This document shows, one piece after another, positions 1-9,552 of a stretch of DNA of 64,000 nucleotides (positions within the stretch are counted from its first letter, which is position 1; each line of letters begins with the position of its first letter). The notes beneath the pieces are model-generated. The model did no database searches. It was not told where the DNA came from and worked only from the letters and a program-made list of their open reading frames with translations. Source of the stretch: Isoetes taiwanensis (taxonomy: Eukaryota; Streptophyta; Lycopodiopsida; Isoetales; Isoetaceae); NCBI GenBank assembly GCA_021234155.1, contig JAJEKV010000071.1, positions 1,871,138 to 1,935,137 on the forward strand, read 5' to 3'. A program made the position numbers and the translations under genes.

Positions 1-751
1 CACTTGAAGATTCATACAAAGATGGATGGGGCAAAAATTTGGAGTGCATGAGGTTATCTTAAGTGGATTGTATTATCAATTCTTGGGTAATTTCAAGTAT
101 ATGTTGCTCACTAAACAACCCGGAAGCCTCGCAATGACCATGTGGTAAGATATCCTAAAATTGATATGGAAAAATAGAAGGCATGCACATGTATGAATTT
201 CACAGAGACCCATGAAAAAATTATGGCCAGTCTCCCAATAACAATGTAATTGTTTGACACTTAACGAAATTGATGTTATTCTTTTCAAGTGATTTGTTGT
301 TCCAGCACCTAAGCATGTAAGCACATATTTTTATACATATTAACAATAGTGAGGGTGCACAAGGGTGGTGTGCATGGACACGTACTTCGAAATGAAGATT
401 GAATTGTTGTTTATAAGAATGTAGATTTGTGACATTGGAATAAGGTTCAATTATTTATTTTGGTACCATCACTATCCCAACATTCTTGGCAAAATTATAT
501 TGTCAAGGCATTTTCTCGATGTGACATGTGTCAATTCGACTGGCCATACGAAATATTTAAGCCTGATTACGAATTAATTGTTCTGGCGCGTGTGAGGTTT
601 ATCGTACACTGACGCGCCTAAGCACATGATTTAAGCAGTAGGCGCCCACAAGCTCACGCTCCGCCTACAAGCTCACGCTCCGCCAATTCCTCCGCCCGCC
701 AAAATCCCTCAGACTCCGCCTCCGCTTCGCATTCCGCGATTCGCATTAGGC
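1..751. other. Intergenic leader without a recognisable gene
   Basis: No credible coding region is visible. The only local structure is a 19-bp unit (acaagctcacgctccgcct) repeated twice in tandem at about 648-685, followed by a C-rich, G-poor stretch that leads into the ORF starting at 752. The stretch could be the 5' untranslated or promoter region of that ORF, but no clear TATA box was assigned. Confidence 0.4.
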
Positions 752-1340
752 ATGAAGCGAGGAAGATCAGAGGAGCCGGAGGTCACCTCGAAGAGGCGCT
801 TACTAAGCGTCGAAGAGGTGTTCCCTCCACTCTTCCCGCCTCTGCCAGAAATTCTTGCTGCCTCTGCTGCCTCCTCTCTTGCCCACTCTGCTGCCTCCTC
901 TCTCACGCCCACCCTCGCCTCCCGGTTTGAGGAGGAGTTCGATTCCCGATTCCTCATCCGATTCCTATGAGGAATCAGAAAATGAGGAATCGGAAATGAA
1001 TTCGCAGGAATATATCACCGCTGTGATGCAGGGATGGATAGGCGAATCAGAAGAAGAGGACGAGTCCGAGGAAGAGGAAGAAGAGGAAGAGGAAGAGGAA
1101 GAGGAAGAGGAAGACGAAGACGAGGAAGCCGACTTGGAGGAGTTCAGGGCGGTCCTTAAAGGTACATGCATTTTCATTTGATTTCTGTTTTCAATTTTTC
1201 GTTTGTTTCAATTTTTCGTTTGTTTAATTATTCGTTTGTTTCATTTGTTGCAGATGGAGAATGAAGATGCAGAAGCAGATGAAGATGAAGAAGACACCCC
1301 CTTTGAAGAAGACACTGGCCTCAGGGCCGAAATTTTGTAA
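752..1340 (+). pseudogene. Broken gene for an acidic, Glu/Asp-rich protein
   Basis: The ATG at 752 opens a basic start (MKRGRSEEPEVTSKRRLL) and then an Ala/Ser/Pro-rich stretch, but this frame stops at 970. A second frame, open through 1181, continues with a long Glu-rich acidic tract (about 1040-1135), so a frameshift near 935-960 separates the two. A plausible GT-AG intron (donor about 1162, acceptor ending 1253) leads to a further acidic exon at 1254-1340 ending in TAA, although its open phase does not match the acidic frame either. Downstream is a T/A-rich stretch with AATAAA-like signals. Acidic low-complexity proteins of this type cannot be assigned by motif. It may be a decayed host gene or a transposon-encoded protein. 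Confidence 0.4.
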
Positions 1341-2056
1341 AAATTTTGTATATTTCTCTTTTGTGTACTGCTTTGGCCTAAGGGCCTTTTTTTATAAAAA
1401 TCTTGTTTACCATCAAACTTTTTTGTAACTTTGTTTTCGTCTTTGTTTCATTGAGATCTCTTCTTCTTCTTCTATGAAATGTTATTTTTGTCTATCTATC
1501 AAATTTATGAAGTTCGAATTCAATGCGGTCCATTCAGATTCGCTTTGAATGTAATAAAGGTCTCTAGCTCTTTCATTAGTTTCAAACACTAAGCATTTTA
1601 ATCAGTTTCAGCAAGATTGCGGTTAGTAACCTTTGGAACACACGAACACTTATGCAATAAAGCGACTACCTTTAAGCGGTTATATGGCTTAACAATAAGC
1701 ACCGCACCTTAAGCGCATGACGGTAAGCACATGATGACATTAAGCAACTACATAAAAGTATACATCCTTTGCATGACAATAAGCAGTATCTGCCATTAAG
1801 ACTCATACCAGACTAGCACTTGCAGGCAATTCTTTTTTTTAAGCACTTGATAAGTTTTAAGCATCCCTTTCAGTCAGCATTGAAGTATATATAAACAATA
1901 TAGCAAAAACTTATAGACAAGTCTGCATTGAACTACATAAACAATATAGCAAAAACATTCTTAAATTAAGATAAAGATGGTACATGAAAAGTGTAGGATT
2001 TCTTGGCCTAAATAAATGACAAACAGGCCAATAATCATGGAGAATGACAAGCGTCA
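1341..2056. other. Non-coding; scattered TAAGCA-type words
   Basis: AT-rich sequence with no supported ORF. Variants of the word taagca recur irregularly between about 1590 and 1860, without a fixed period. Confidence 0.35.
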
Positions 2057-2740
2057 TCACCATAAACCTTCTCCAATTCCTCCTTCACAAACCTGCAGAA
2101 TCAAGAATTGTTTTTCCGAAAGTCTTTCCGGGCATAGCTTCATAATCTTTCTATCTGTCTTAGGCCAAGGCTTGTATCTATGTGTATTCTTCACCAGTAA
2201 CTTCATTTCTTCCTCAGTCTTGGCCTGCAGTATTTCTTCTATCTTTGGGGTGAGTACTGTTAGCACTTCATCATGGACATCCATCTTGAAGGCAGGTACC
2301 CGCAGAAATTTCCAGGGACTGCTAAGGTAAGACTTGTATAATGAATCATCAAGAAGCAAAGTCTTACCCGAGAATCTTGGGTATGACTCATATATTTTCC
2401 CAAGTGGTTTCATCATGATTTGGACGGCCAGTGCTGTTAGGGTGGTGAAAACCGGTGCGCACACATTTTTCCCTGTCCCCATACAAATTGAAATCATCCC
2501 TCAAAACGGACATAGTACTTGTAGCACATCTTCCACATTGGAGAGTTGCATTGATGACCATATACCAACACAACACTACGTAACAAAGTCTTCAAGAAGA
2601 ACACATACTCGTGCGAATATCACTTTCTTTACGCTAGTGTATGTCATTGTCAATCCCTGCTTCCAAGCGTATGTGTTCATTTGCACCAAATGTTTTTACC
2701 AACACACCATTTAAATCCAAGACAATGAGTTTATCTTTTT
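2057..2740 (-). pseudogene. FCP1/HAD-superfamily phosphatase-like pseudogene
   Basis: Read on the minus strand, three frame-shifted blocks line up in the order of an FCP1-homology (NLI-interacting factor-like) phosphatase domain. The first block, near 2640-2735, contains KLIVLDLNGVLV, resembling HAD motif I, although the second catalytic Asp of the usual DxD pair is Asn (DLN). A middle block (2388-2576) has a segment matching the region before the C-terminal lobe (DREKCVRTGF). The last block (2057-2497) carries GKTLLLDDSLYK, the acidic DD motif of the HAD fold. At least two frame changes and an in-frame stop separate the blocks, so no intact enzyme is made. Related genes are common in plant genomes, where many copies are decayed. 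The family call rests on motif order only. Confidence 0.6.
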
Positions 2741-2756
2741 GGTGGCAAATCAATAT

Positions 2757-4810
2757 TTAGTAATGCGTTGGAACATCCCGAATACCTACACAACGGGAAT
2801 TACTACATGAATAAATAGATGAAGATGAAAATGAAAAATGGGTTGAATGTGGAAACCTTTTCGTATCAACGTGAGGATTTCTCGACCTAACAGAATCAAC
2901 TGGTAATCCTACAATGAATGCAACAAAAAAATCAATAATATTCAATGTTTTAAGCAACACTAAGTTGTGGCCTTCTTGGCCAACAATGCCCATACCCCCT
3001 TTCGGGGTTATTAATGGCGGCAATCACTTCTTGAAGATCGGGCTCACGAAACTTGAGGGCCCGATTACGCATTTCCTTCGAACACACCGCCGATATGTGT
3101 GGTGTCATGATTGAGACTGCTTCTCGCATCTTTTGCATAGCTACTTCTTGTTCTCTTTCTTGTAGCCCTGAACAACTTCTTTGCCATCCTCCAGCTTACC
3201 CCTCTTTGTTCTTACGCCCTTTCCTTTTCGCAAATATACACCCAAGTTGCCCTCATTCGATGGAATTACTCCCTCAACTTCCTTAGGTGCTTCAGGTGTG
3301 TACAATCGGTTCTGTTGTTTTTCCCAACCGTCTTTGTGTTTACAACCGGTCTTTGTGTTTACTGACTCTTCTTCTATAGCTTCTTGGATGCTTCTTGGGT
3401 GGTGGTGGTGGTTCTCTTTGTTGCATTCAAATCAGTCACAATTAATTTGTACTCCTATAGGACTTTGCGGTGTTGTGCATCTTCAAATGGCACCATTGTC
3501 CTTCTTTGAACCCTCAACGGTGAGACCTCAATTGCGGGACGGATTAACACATCCTTTTTGGTGTACTATTTGAAGCACCACGCAACATGGCCAAAACCTA
3601 GCTCGTCAAATACACCCTCGGCACCTTTCGGGGCAACCATGAATACATTGTCCTCCTCTCAACAATGAACAACAAGCTATATGATACTCATGTTGGCAAT
3701 TCGATTGCTAAACTTAACCCCGTAAGCTTTTATGAATTCCGGACCACATGCCGAACATGTATAAAATGGATCTTCCACTAGCAACTTATCTCGTATAATA
3801 GTAGAGATGCTAAATGTTGCGGGGAGTATCCATTTTCAGCTTCCACAAATTGTTTATGTAGAAATGCGTAAGTCTCTGTTCTTCTTCGAGAACTTTTAAC
3901 TCCTCCTCAAGTTTGAGTTTACGTTTGACCCGCTCATTAATGATGTAGGGTTCATTGCTTTTTGTACCTTGTTCTCGTGCCAAGCTTCCATCCGACGATC
4001 CGCTCCAAATCTTTAATTTCTGCCTCCAACTCACATGTTGGATTAAGCTTGAACTCCTCTGTTTTGTAGCCAAATCATTTGTGTGGCTGTCTTAAACTGT
4101 TTTGACCTCTTCCAACATCATTTTTACGTAATTCGGAGGCCTTCTCATTGCCTTTCAGCTCACTTCCCTCTGCTTCCAGTTCTTTGTGATAAGTAAAACT
4201 GATTTTCCAATCTCCTGTACTGCATTCTCTAAGGTTTTTATGTTTTCATCACATGCACTGATCTCATTTGATCCAGCTCCCACCTTTGGCTTTGCCTTCA
4301 TTTCAGTTTTCCTAACATGTGCTACAACATCCGCCTCTCGTTTTTACTTGTCTATTGTTGTGGTATCTTTGACATTGCTGACAAATGCAGCCCAGATTTT
4401 ACTTTGTGTTCCTCAGGTGCAAGTATTGATCTAGTGCAATTTTCAAAGCGCCAAAAGCAAGGGCCGGTTGCTTTCTTACTTCTTTGTTGTGACAATTCTT
4501 GTAGATTTTTTACAGAGTGTTTCCAACTTCTCTTGAAGATGCTCCTTTGCACAGTGCCATTTTATCTTTCCCTTGTTCAACTTCTTTGTCCAAACAGAAT
4601 CCCAATCTCGATCCGTGACATTATTTTCCAACCAAGCTTCTTCCTCATGGGGCTTCACCCCCGAATTGCACAGACCTCTGATGCTGTGAAAATCATCCGC
4701 GCTCCATGCCTCCATCATCAACAGTGAAACACTGATTTGAGTTTTCGCGCCCAGGGGAAAAGGAGGGAGAAGGGCGTGACGGGCTTCGACGTCCGCGAGT
4801 TTCAGCACTT
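2757..4810 (-). other. Decayed coding-like sequence, mostly minus strand
   Basis: Short minus-strand open stretches occur at 2950-3138, 3810-4073 (charged, coiled-coil-like, rich in Lys/Glu/Leu) and 4476-4808 (contains many Trp and Lys residues). None begins, ends or splices convincingly, and none matches a family I recognise. The block sits directly upstream (in minus-strand sense) of the FCP1-like pseudogene and could be more of the same decayed locus, but this is not demonstrated. Confidence 0.25.
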
Positions 4811-4915
4811 AAAGTGCTTAAACGCTTCGCCAAAAGTTGTACCCCACTAGCGATTTTACACCCAAGAAATGCCAATTATATTTGACTTAGGACAACCATT
4901 CAATGCACTTGCAGG

Positions 4916-5314
4916 CAGTCCGGTACATTGAATTTGATAGCAAATTCACTGAAGAAGAGAGAGAGAGAGAAATCCAGAGAGCTGAAGATAGCCTGCATTT
5001 CAAATAATGCAGCCGGTAAATTAAAGTTAAACAGTTATAGGGAAGCAATCCGGCTGTGTTCAAGAGTAAGCATTAGCCATGGAAGAAAGGTGTATAGTTG
5101 GTATTATGAGAGAATGGAAACTAAGATATTTGCACTGATGCAGATATTAGAAGAAGACCCAAGTAACATAAAGACTCTTTATCAGAGGGCTCAAGCGTAT
5201 ATAGAAAACGCAAATTTTGATGTTGCGGCAAGAGACGTGAAACGGATGTTTATTTTAGATCCTCAAAACAGGTTATGTTTGCTTCAATATTTCAATATTC
5301 ATATTGTTACATAG
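4916..5314 (+). pseudogene. FKBP62/ROF-type TPR fragment
   Basis: The translated stretch resembles the tetratricopeptide region of plant high-molecular-weight FKBP immunophilins (FKBP62/FKBP65, ROF type). It begins with a YIEFDSKF-like segment, then ELKIACISNNAAGKLKL (TPR helix pair), then LYQRAQAYIENANFDVAARD and a DPQNR turn, in the order expected for TPR2-TPR3. No FKBP catalytic domain lies upstream. The first segment (4921-4970) is in a different frame from the rest, and the shift falls in a GA dinucleotide run at 4957-4970, so slippage is the likely cause. There is extra or altered sequence in the middle of the second TPR (near 5090-5130). It is a gene fragment, not a working chaperone. 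Confidence 0.65.
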
Positions 5315-5402
5315 CAATGTATCATAATGTTTTCTTGTGGTCCATTCCAGGGAGATAAAACTGCTTCAACAGGATTTGCGAACCTGCACTTGGCCCTCCC
5401 GT

Positions 5403-5572
5403 TCTCAAACTCAAATTAAACTCAAACTCAAACTCAAACTCAAGTTTTTTGGTCCTAGTATTAATTTAGGTAGTGAAAAGATCAAACTCAAACTCAAATT
5501 CAAACTCAACGTCAAACTCAAACTCAAACTCAAACTCAAACTCAAAACTCAAAACTCAAACTCAAACTCAAT
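5403..5572 (+). repeat. CTCAAA hexanucleotide microsatellite, two blocks
   Basis: Two blocks of CTCAAA repeats (about 5403-5440 and 5484-5572) flank a short unique stretch. A lysine/leucine ORF running through here is only the translation of the repeat. Confidence 0.9.
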
Positions 5573-6690
5573 GATAGCAAAATGTTATGCCAGATCCTCA
5601 AGGAGCAATTTCTCCATCAATCAACAAAATCAGAAGAATATCTAGGATGAACCAGGAGAAGCGCATCTTAGTGCATATGTTGATTTCTCTGCGATAAAAG
5701 ACATGGGCTTTTCTTATTTAGTATTTTTGTGGTCAAATGTTTTTATATAGTCTGCAGAGCATACTCGTAAGGAAGGTTCAGGAAAGAAAGATGCAACTGC
5801 CATCGCCAAACATATCAAACCTATAGTGCGGATGAGCTTCGATGCTATGGCTTGTAAAGCAAATTATCTAAGGTGCATAGTTTGTTTGCAAAAGTATCAG
5901 GTATGGGCTATCCTTATTTAGCATTTGCTTTCCATTGTTGCTCTCTGCAATAAAAATGACTCTCCACATATTATTCTTTACAGGTTCGTCTATATATTAC
6001 CCAATCTCTCAATCAAATTTTTGTAGGAGCTCCTCGCATAAACTTTCAGCTTCAGAAAGTCCAGGTTAGTGTCATCATTCTGGTACTTTACAGTGTCATT
6101 TCTTAAAACATACTCAAAACGTGCCAAAACTACACGAAAGGACGCGAAATTCTTCCACATATTCTTCCACACGAAAGGGGCGATGGGCGATGGGCGATGG
6201 GGAATCGAGGGAAGATAGCGATAAACAGGTCAGTAATCTGTGATTTACTTTCCAATCTGTGTTTGTTATCAGTATGTTTGTAAGTTAGGTTTAGCAGAAG
6301 TAGCCAATTGTAGTCGGAGATCCAGATAGTTATTTCAAATTACTAAAAATGCTAAAAATACAAGAGAACCGTAGCCAGATTCATGAGAGCTTCGAAAATG
6401 GGAGTATCAGAGTGTTAGTCTTAATAATGGAAGGGGACAAGGTTAATGGAACAGAAGAAGGAGGGACGCTTAATCAAAGACAAAGATAGCTAACGGAGCT
6501 ATGGGTCGAGGGGCAGGATGGAGGACGAGAATCGGAAGCATATTCGTCAACGGGTACACAACGGTCATAACATTCGAATTAGCAAGGAAATAACAATATT
6601 ATGAAATAATAACGAAAATAAAAGAAAAGGAAATGGGGTGAGGGAATAATAAACGTGAGATAAATATCGCTGAGTTTAAAATTACATGGG
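5573..6690. other. No supported gene
   Basis: Short exon-like pieces (for example around 5758-5900) are open for a few dozen codons, but no family is recognisable. From about 6180 the composition becomes purine-rich and resembles the 5' regions further on. A GGGCGATG unit is repeated at 6177-6202. Confidence 0.3.
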
Positions 6691-6742
6691 AAAAAAAAAA
6701 AAAAAAAGAAGAAAAAGAAAAAGAAAAAGAAAAAGAAAGAGA
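6691..6742. repeat. Poly-A and AAAAAG purine tract
   Basis: A run of about 17 A is followed by AAAAAG/GAAAAA repeats. The opposite-strand Phe-rich ORF across it is an artefact. Confidence 0.9.
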
Positions 6743-7033
6743 CGGAATACGTGGCGACAGGGAGATAACAGAAGTAGACTACACATTTAAAGGGGGGCGG
6801 GACACGTGGCAGCACAAGCGGAAAGCGTTAAAGGAGGCGTAAGAATGAAATAATGAGAATATAGAATAGGACGGAACAGACGTAGGTAAGCTAAGTAGCT
6901 AGGAGCCAGGTGGCGAATATCCACGTACGAAATTCGAAAAGACAGCGTAGGACAAGACTACGACAAGACCAGCATTTAAGGAAGACGGCCGTAAAAATTA
7001 GCGGGAATTCAGACAGATCTTCGTAACCCTAGA

Positions 7034-7232
7034 ACTATATAACAGTAAGCAAGAACAAGGAAAACCCACTCTCAAGATCACTCACGATCCTGCGACGTCT
7101 GGAGCTCTTGAGCCCTTGAGCGGCAATTCCGGATTATCAGAAAAGCGCTAGCCCAGCTCCATCTCCATCTCCGTCTCCGCCTTTATTCCCGTCTCCATCT
7201 CCATCTCCATCTCCGTCTTCTCGCTAACAGAA
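7034..7232 (+). promoter_or_regulatory. Promoter and 5' leader of the cysteine-rich ORF
   Basis: A TATA-like word (ctatataaca, about 7036) lies roughly 195 bp before the ATG at 7233. The intervening leader contains repeated tctccatc units (about 7159-7218). Two ACGTGG/CACGTGG (G-box-like) words lie further upstream at about 6751 and 6803. The assignment is by position and word match only. Confidence 0.4.
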
Positions 7233-7781
7233 ATGGACAAAGGTAAGAGAGCAGCAGCAGACAGCGATGGTGGAATGAGAAAGGTCGTGAAGCGATCCGG
7301 ATCAGGGGTTCCGGGTAACCTCACGGTGCCCTACAATCCGGACCTCGAGGATCTCAACCCCTGGTGCATCTGCGAACCGGAGTGTTTATGTTTAGGGCGA
7401 GGGCTGCCGTCGTGCATCAGCTGCGGGCGAGTGCACTGTCTATACTGCGATCGAATTCATCATGCTCAAGATATGAGGGATCACGGCTATACTCTAGGGA
7501 TGCTAGAAGTGATGGGAGTCTTAGGCGATAAAAATGATACAGTAAGACGCCAGGACCTAGACAGAACTATGAGCTGTTCTAATCGGATGCAGATTCATGC
7601 AGCGTTGCAGCGGTCTACAAGTTACCAGCACAACTTATACATCTGTGATTTCGGGAAGGTTTGTATATACTGTTGTGAAAAGAATCCCATTGATTTCATA
7701 TGCCGAGCATACATAGCGAGGAACCTGGAGAAAGTTAAAAAGATAGGGGAGTCATCCGCGGAGAAAAAACCAAGGAAGTGA
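7233..7781 (+). CDS. Cysteine-rich zinc-finger-like protein, 182 aa, unknown function
   Basis: Uninterrupted ORF from ATG 7233 to TGA 7781. The N-terminus is basic (MDKGKRAAADSD). Residues about 45-82 hold a dense cysteine cluster (CxCxxxCxC, then CxxC, then CxxC followed by HH) that looks like a two-zinc module. A second cluster (C..CIYCC....C) lies at about residues 140-162, and the C-terminus is Lys-rich. A TATA-like promoter and leader precede it, and AT-rich sequence follows. I do not recognise the family. It could be a host gene, or an accessory ORF of the LINE that starts downstream, because the flanking purine-rich composition resembles that of LINE-A. No transmembrane or signal segment is visible. 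Confidence 0.5.
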   Translation: MDKGKRAAADSDGGMRKVVKRSGSGVPGNLTVPYNPDLEDLNPWCICEPECLCLGRGLPSCISCGRVHCLYCDRIHHAQDMRDHGYTLGMLEVMGVLGDKNDTVRRQDLDRTMSCSNRMQIHAALQRSTSYQHNLYICDFGKVCIYCCEKNPIDFICRAYIARNLEKVKKIGESSAEKKPRK

Positions 7782-8828
7782 ATATCTGTGATGGAGGCAG
7801 GCAACAATAGAGGGAAATGAGAAGGGCTGCATGTAACCCTGTGCTTTTGCTTTAGCTTTAGCTTTAGTGTTTTGTTTTGTTTTGCCTTGCCTTTTATCTG
7901 TCACTTTTCCGCTACTTTATGCTTCAATCTTATGCTTCAGTCTTTCAGTTTTGCTTACTATAAAGTGCAACAGAGGAAGTGTTTGAATGATGCGGGGAAA
8001 CCCGAAATAGAAGAAAAATTTTTGCCTGTAATGCTTAGTAATGGCTGAATAAGCCAAAAACCTGTAATTGCAGATTACCTTTTTGAATATAAGATAATTT
8101 TTGCGCATAAGAGATAGCTATTTCGGTTCGGAGATTAGTATGTTCTGACTCCCAACTATTCTCAACTATTCTCAACTACTCTCAATCACTTTTAGTTGAA
8201 TTCTACACAGAGATAGGGTAATATTGTCTAACCCTAACGATTGAGTTAATATATGCGAAAATAGCAAAGTAGCAATGTTCTAGATTGTCCCAGTAATGTA
8301 GCTTTTTCGGCTCTCCATGCACCTCTGAGGTAAGTCTGATTGAATATCGAGACACCCCAACTCGATAAATGGCAAAAATCACGGCGGGTACAGACAAAAG
8401 ACAACATGGACATCCACCCAAGAGGCGGGGGGATAAAATGAGACAGATAACGCGATAGCAAGAATGTATTCAGAGAGCAGGAAAAGGTGGTAGCATGCAA
8501 GATAATAGAATATTGGTCAAACAGGATACCAACTCTGTAACGCAGGAACAGGTAGAGATGGCGGATAACGGTAAACTCAAGTACACAGAATACAACAAAG
8601 GGAATAGCAAACAGATGATCACAGCGGCAGGAAAAAGGGAATAGACACGGGACAGACTGAAGAACTAAAAGGTGGATGAGGTTAAAAGAAACAAGTGAGA
8701 CCCGAAAACAACAAAACATAAGGAAGGCATGCAGAGGGGGGACAGAAGGAAAAGGAGAGATGAACGGACGGATAACAGGAACAATGGAACAAGCAAAGTA
8801 TAAGGAGCAAGACGGACAGTACTAAGTG
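7782..8828. other. Non-coding; T-rich then purine-rich
   Basis: A T-rich stretch (7840-8110) contains gctttagctttag and ttttg repeats and could be the 3' untranslated region of the cysteine-rich ORF. A ctattctcaa unit is repeated around 8155-8185. From about 8200 the sequence becomes A/G-rich like LINE-A and may belong to its 5' region. The minus-strand ORFs here show no family similarity. Confidence 0.3.
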
Positions 8829-9195
8829 TGGAACAGGGAGCCCCAATCTCCGCCACACGCCAGTATAGCGAGCGCTAGACCCACCAACTGGTTAACTGAA
8901 GTACCCAAAGCTACAAAAAGGTAAATGTATAAGGCCAAACGACTGAATGAGTAAAAGGTGGACAGAATAAGATACGGGACAGAGAGGCCCAGCCTCCGCC
9001 GTACACCAGGATAGCGAGGGCTAGACCCACCAACTGGTAATCTGGACCACTATAAACTCAAACCATGTGCAAAGTGCACGAAACCATGGATCGAAAACTA
9101 AGAGTAAAAAGCGGGCGGAATAAGATACGGGACAGAGAGGCTCAGCCTACGCCGTACACCAGGTTAGCGAGGGCTAGACCCACCAACTGGTAACC
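8829..9195 (+). repeat. Three spaced copies of a ~70-bp motif, likely LINE-A 5' UTR monomers
   Basis: A 70-bp block containing ctagacccaccaactggt occurs at about 8829-8900, 8971-9040 and 9123-9195, spaced by about 142 and 152 bp. The second and third copies are closer to each other than to the first. The blocks lie just upstream of the LINE-A coding region in the same orientation. The arrangement resembles the 5' UTR monomers that supply internal promoters in some LINEs, but promoter activity is inference. Confidence 0.65.
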
Positions 9196-9552
9196 GCGCC
9201 ACTGCAAACTCAAAAAGACACGGTATATGACACAGAGTACCTGGACAAAGTACATAAATATATGAGTATGGAAGGACGAGATCTCGAATCGCCAACCAAT
9301 CATTATAGAAGGAGGTATGGACATACCCGAGGAACGGAGTAGATATTAAATATTGGAGACCGAATAATTAACGGGAATTCCAATATTCAAAATTCAAAAA
9401 TCGGGGTTAACGGTGAAAATTTCGAAATAACAAACCGTTTGAGGCTACCATATATACTGATGAAGCGAATACGGCAGAACAGCAGCATACGGGTTGTGCT
9501 GAGAGCACAGGCGAGGAATACAGCGGTGTAGCGGTGTAACACGGCTCAAACC

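Noticed and set aside
965-1177. Poly-Ser ORF on the minus strand
   Set aside because: It is the antisense of the Glu-rich tract.
1590-1860. taagca words as a regulatory array
   Set aside because: Spacing is irregular and variants are loose. This cannot be told from local composition.
5337-5645. Lys/Leu-rich 102-codon ORF
   Set aside because: It is produced by the CTCAAA microsatellite.
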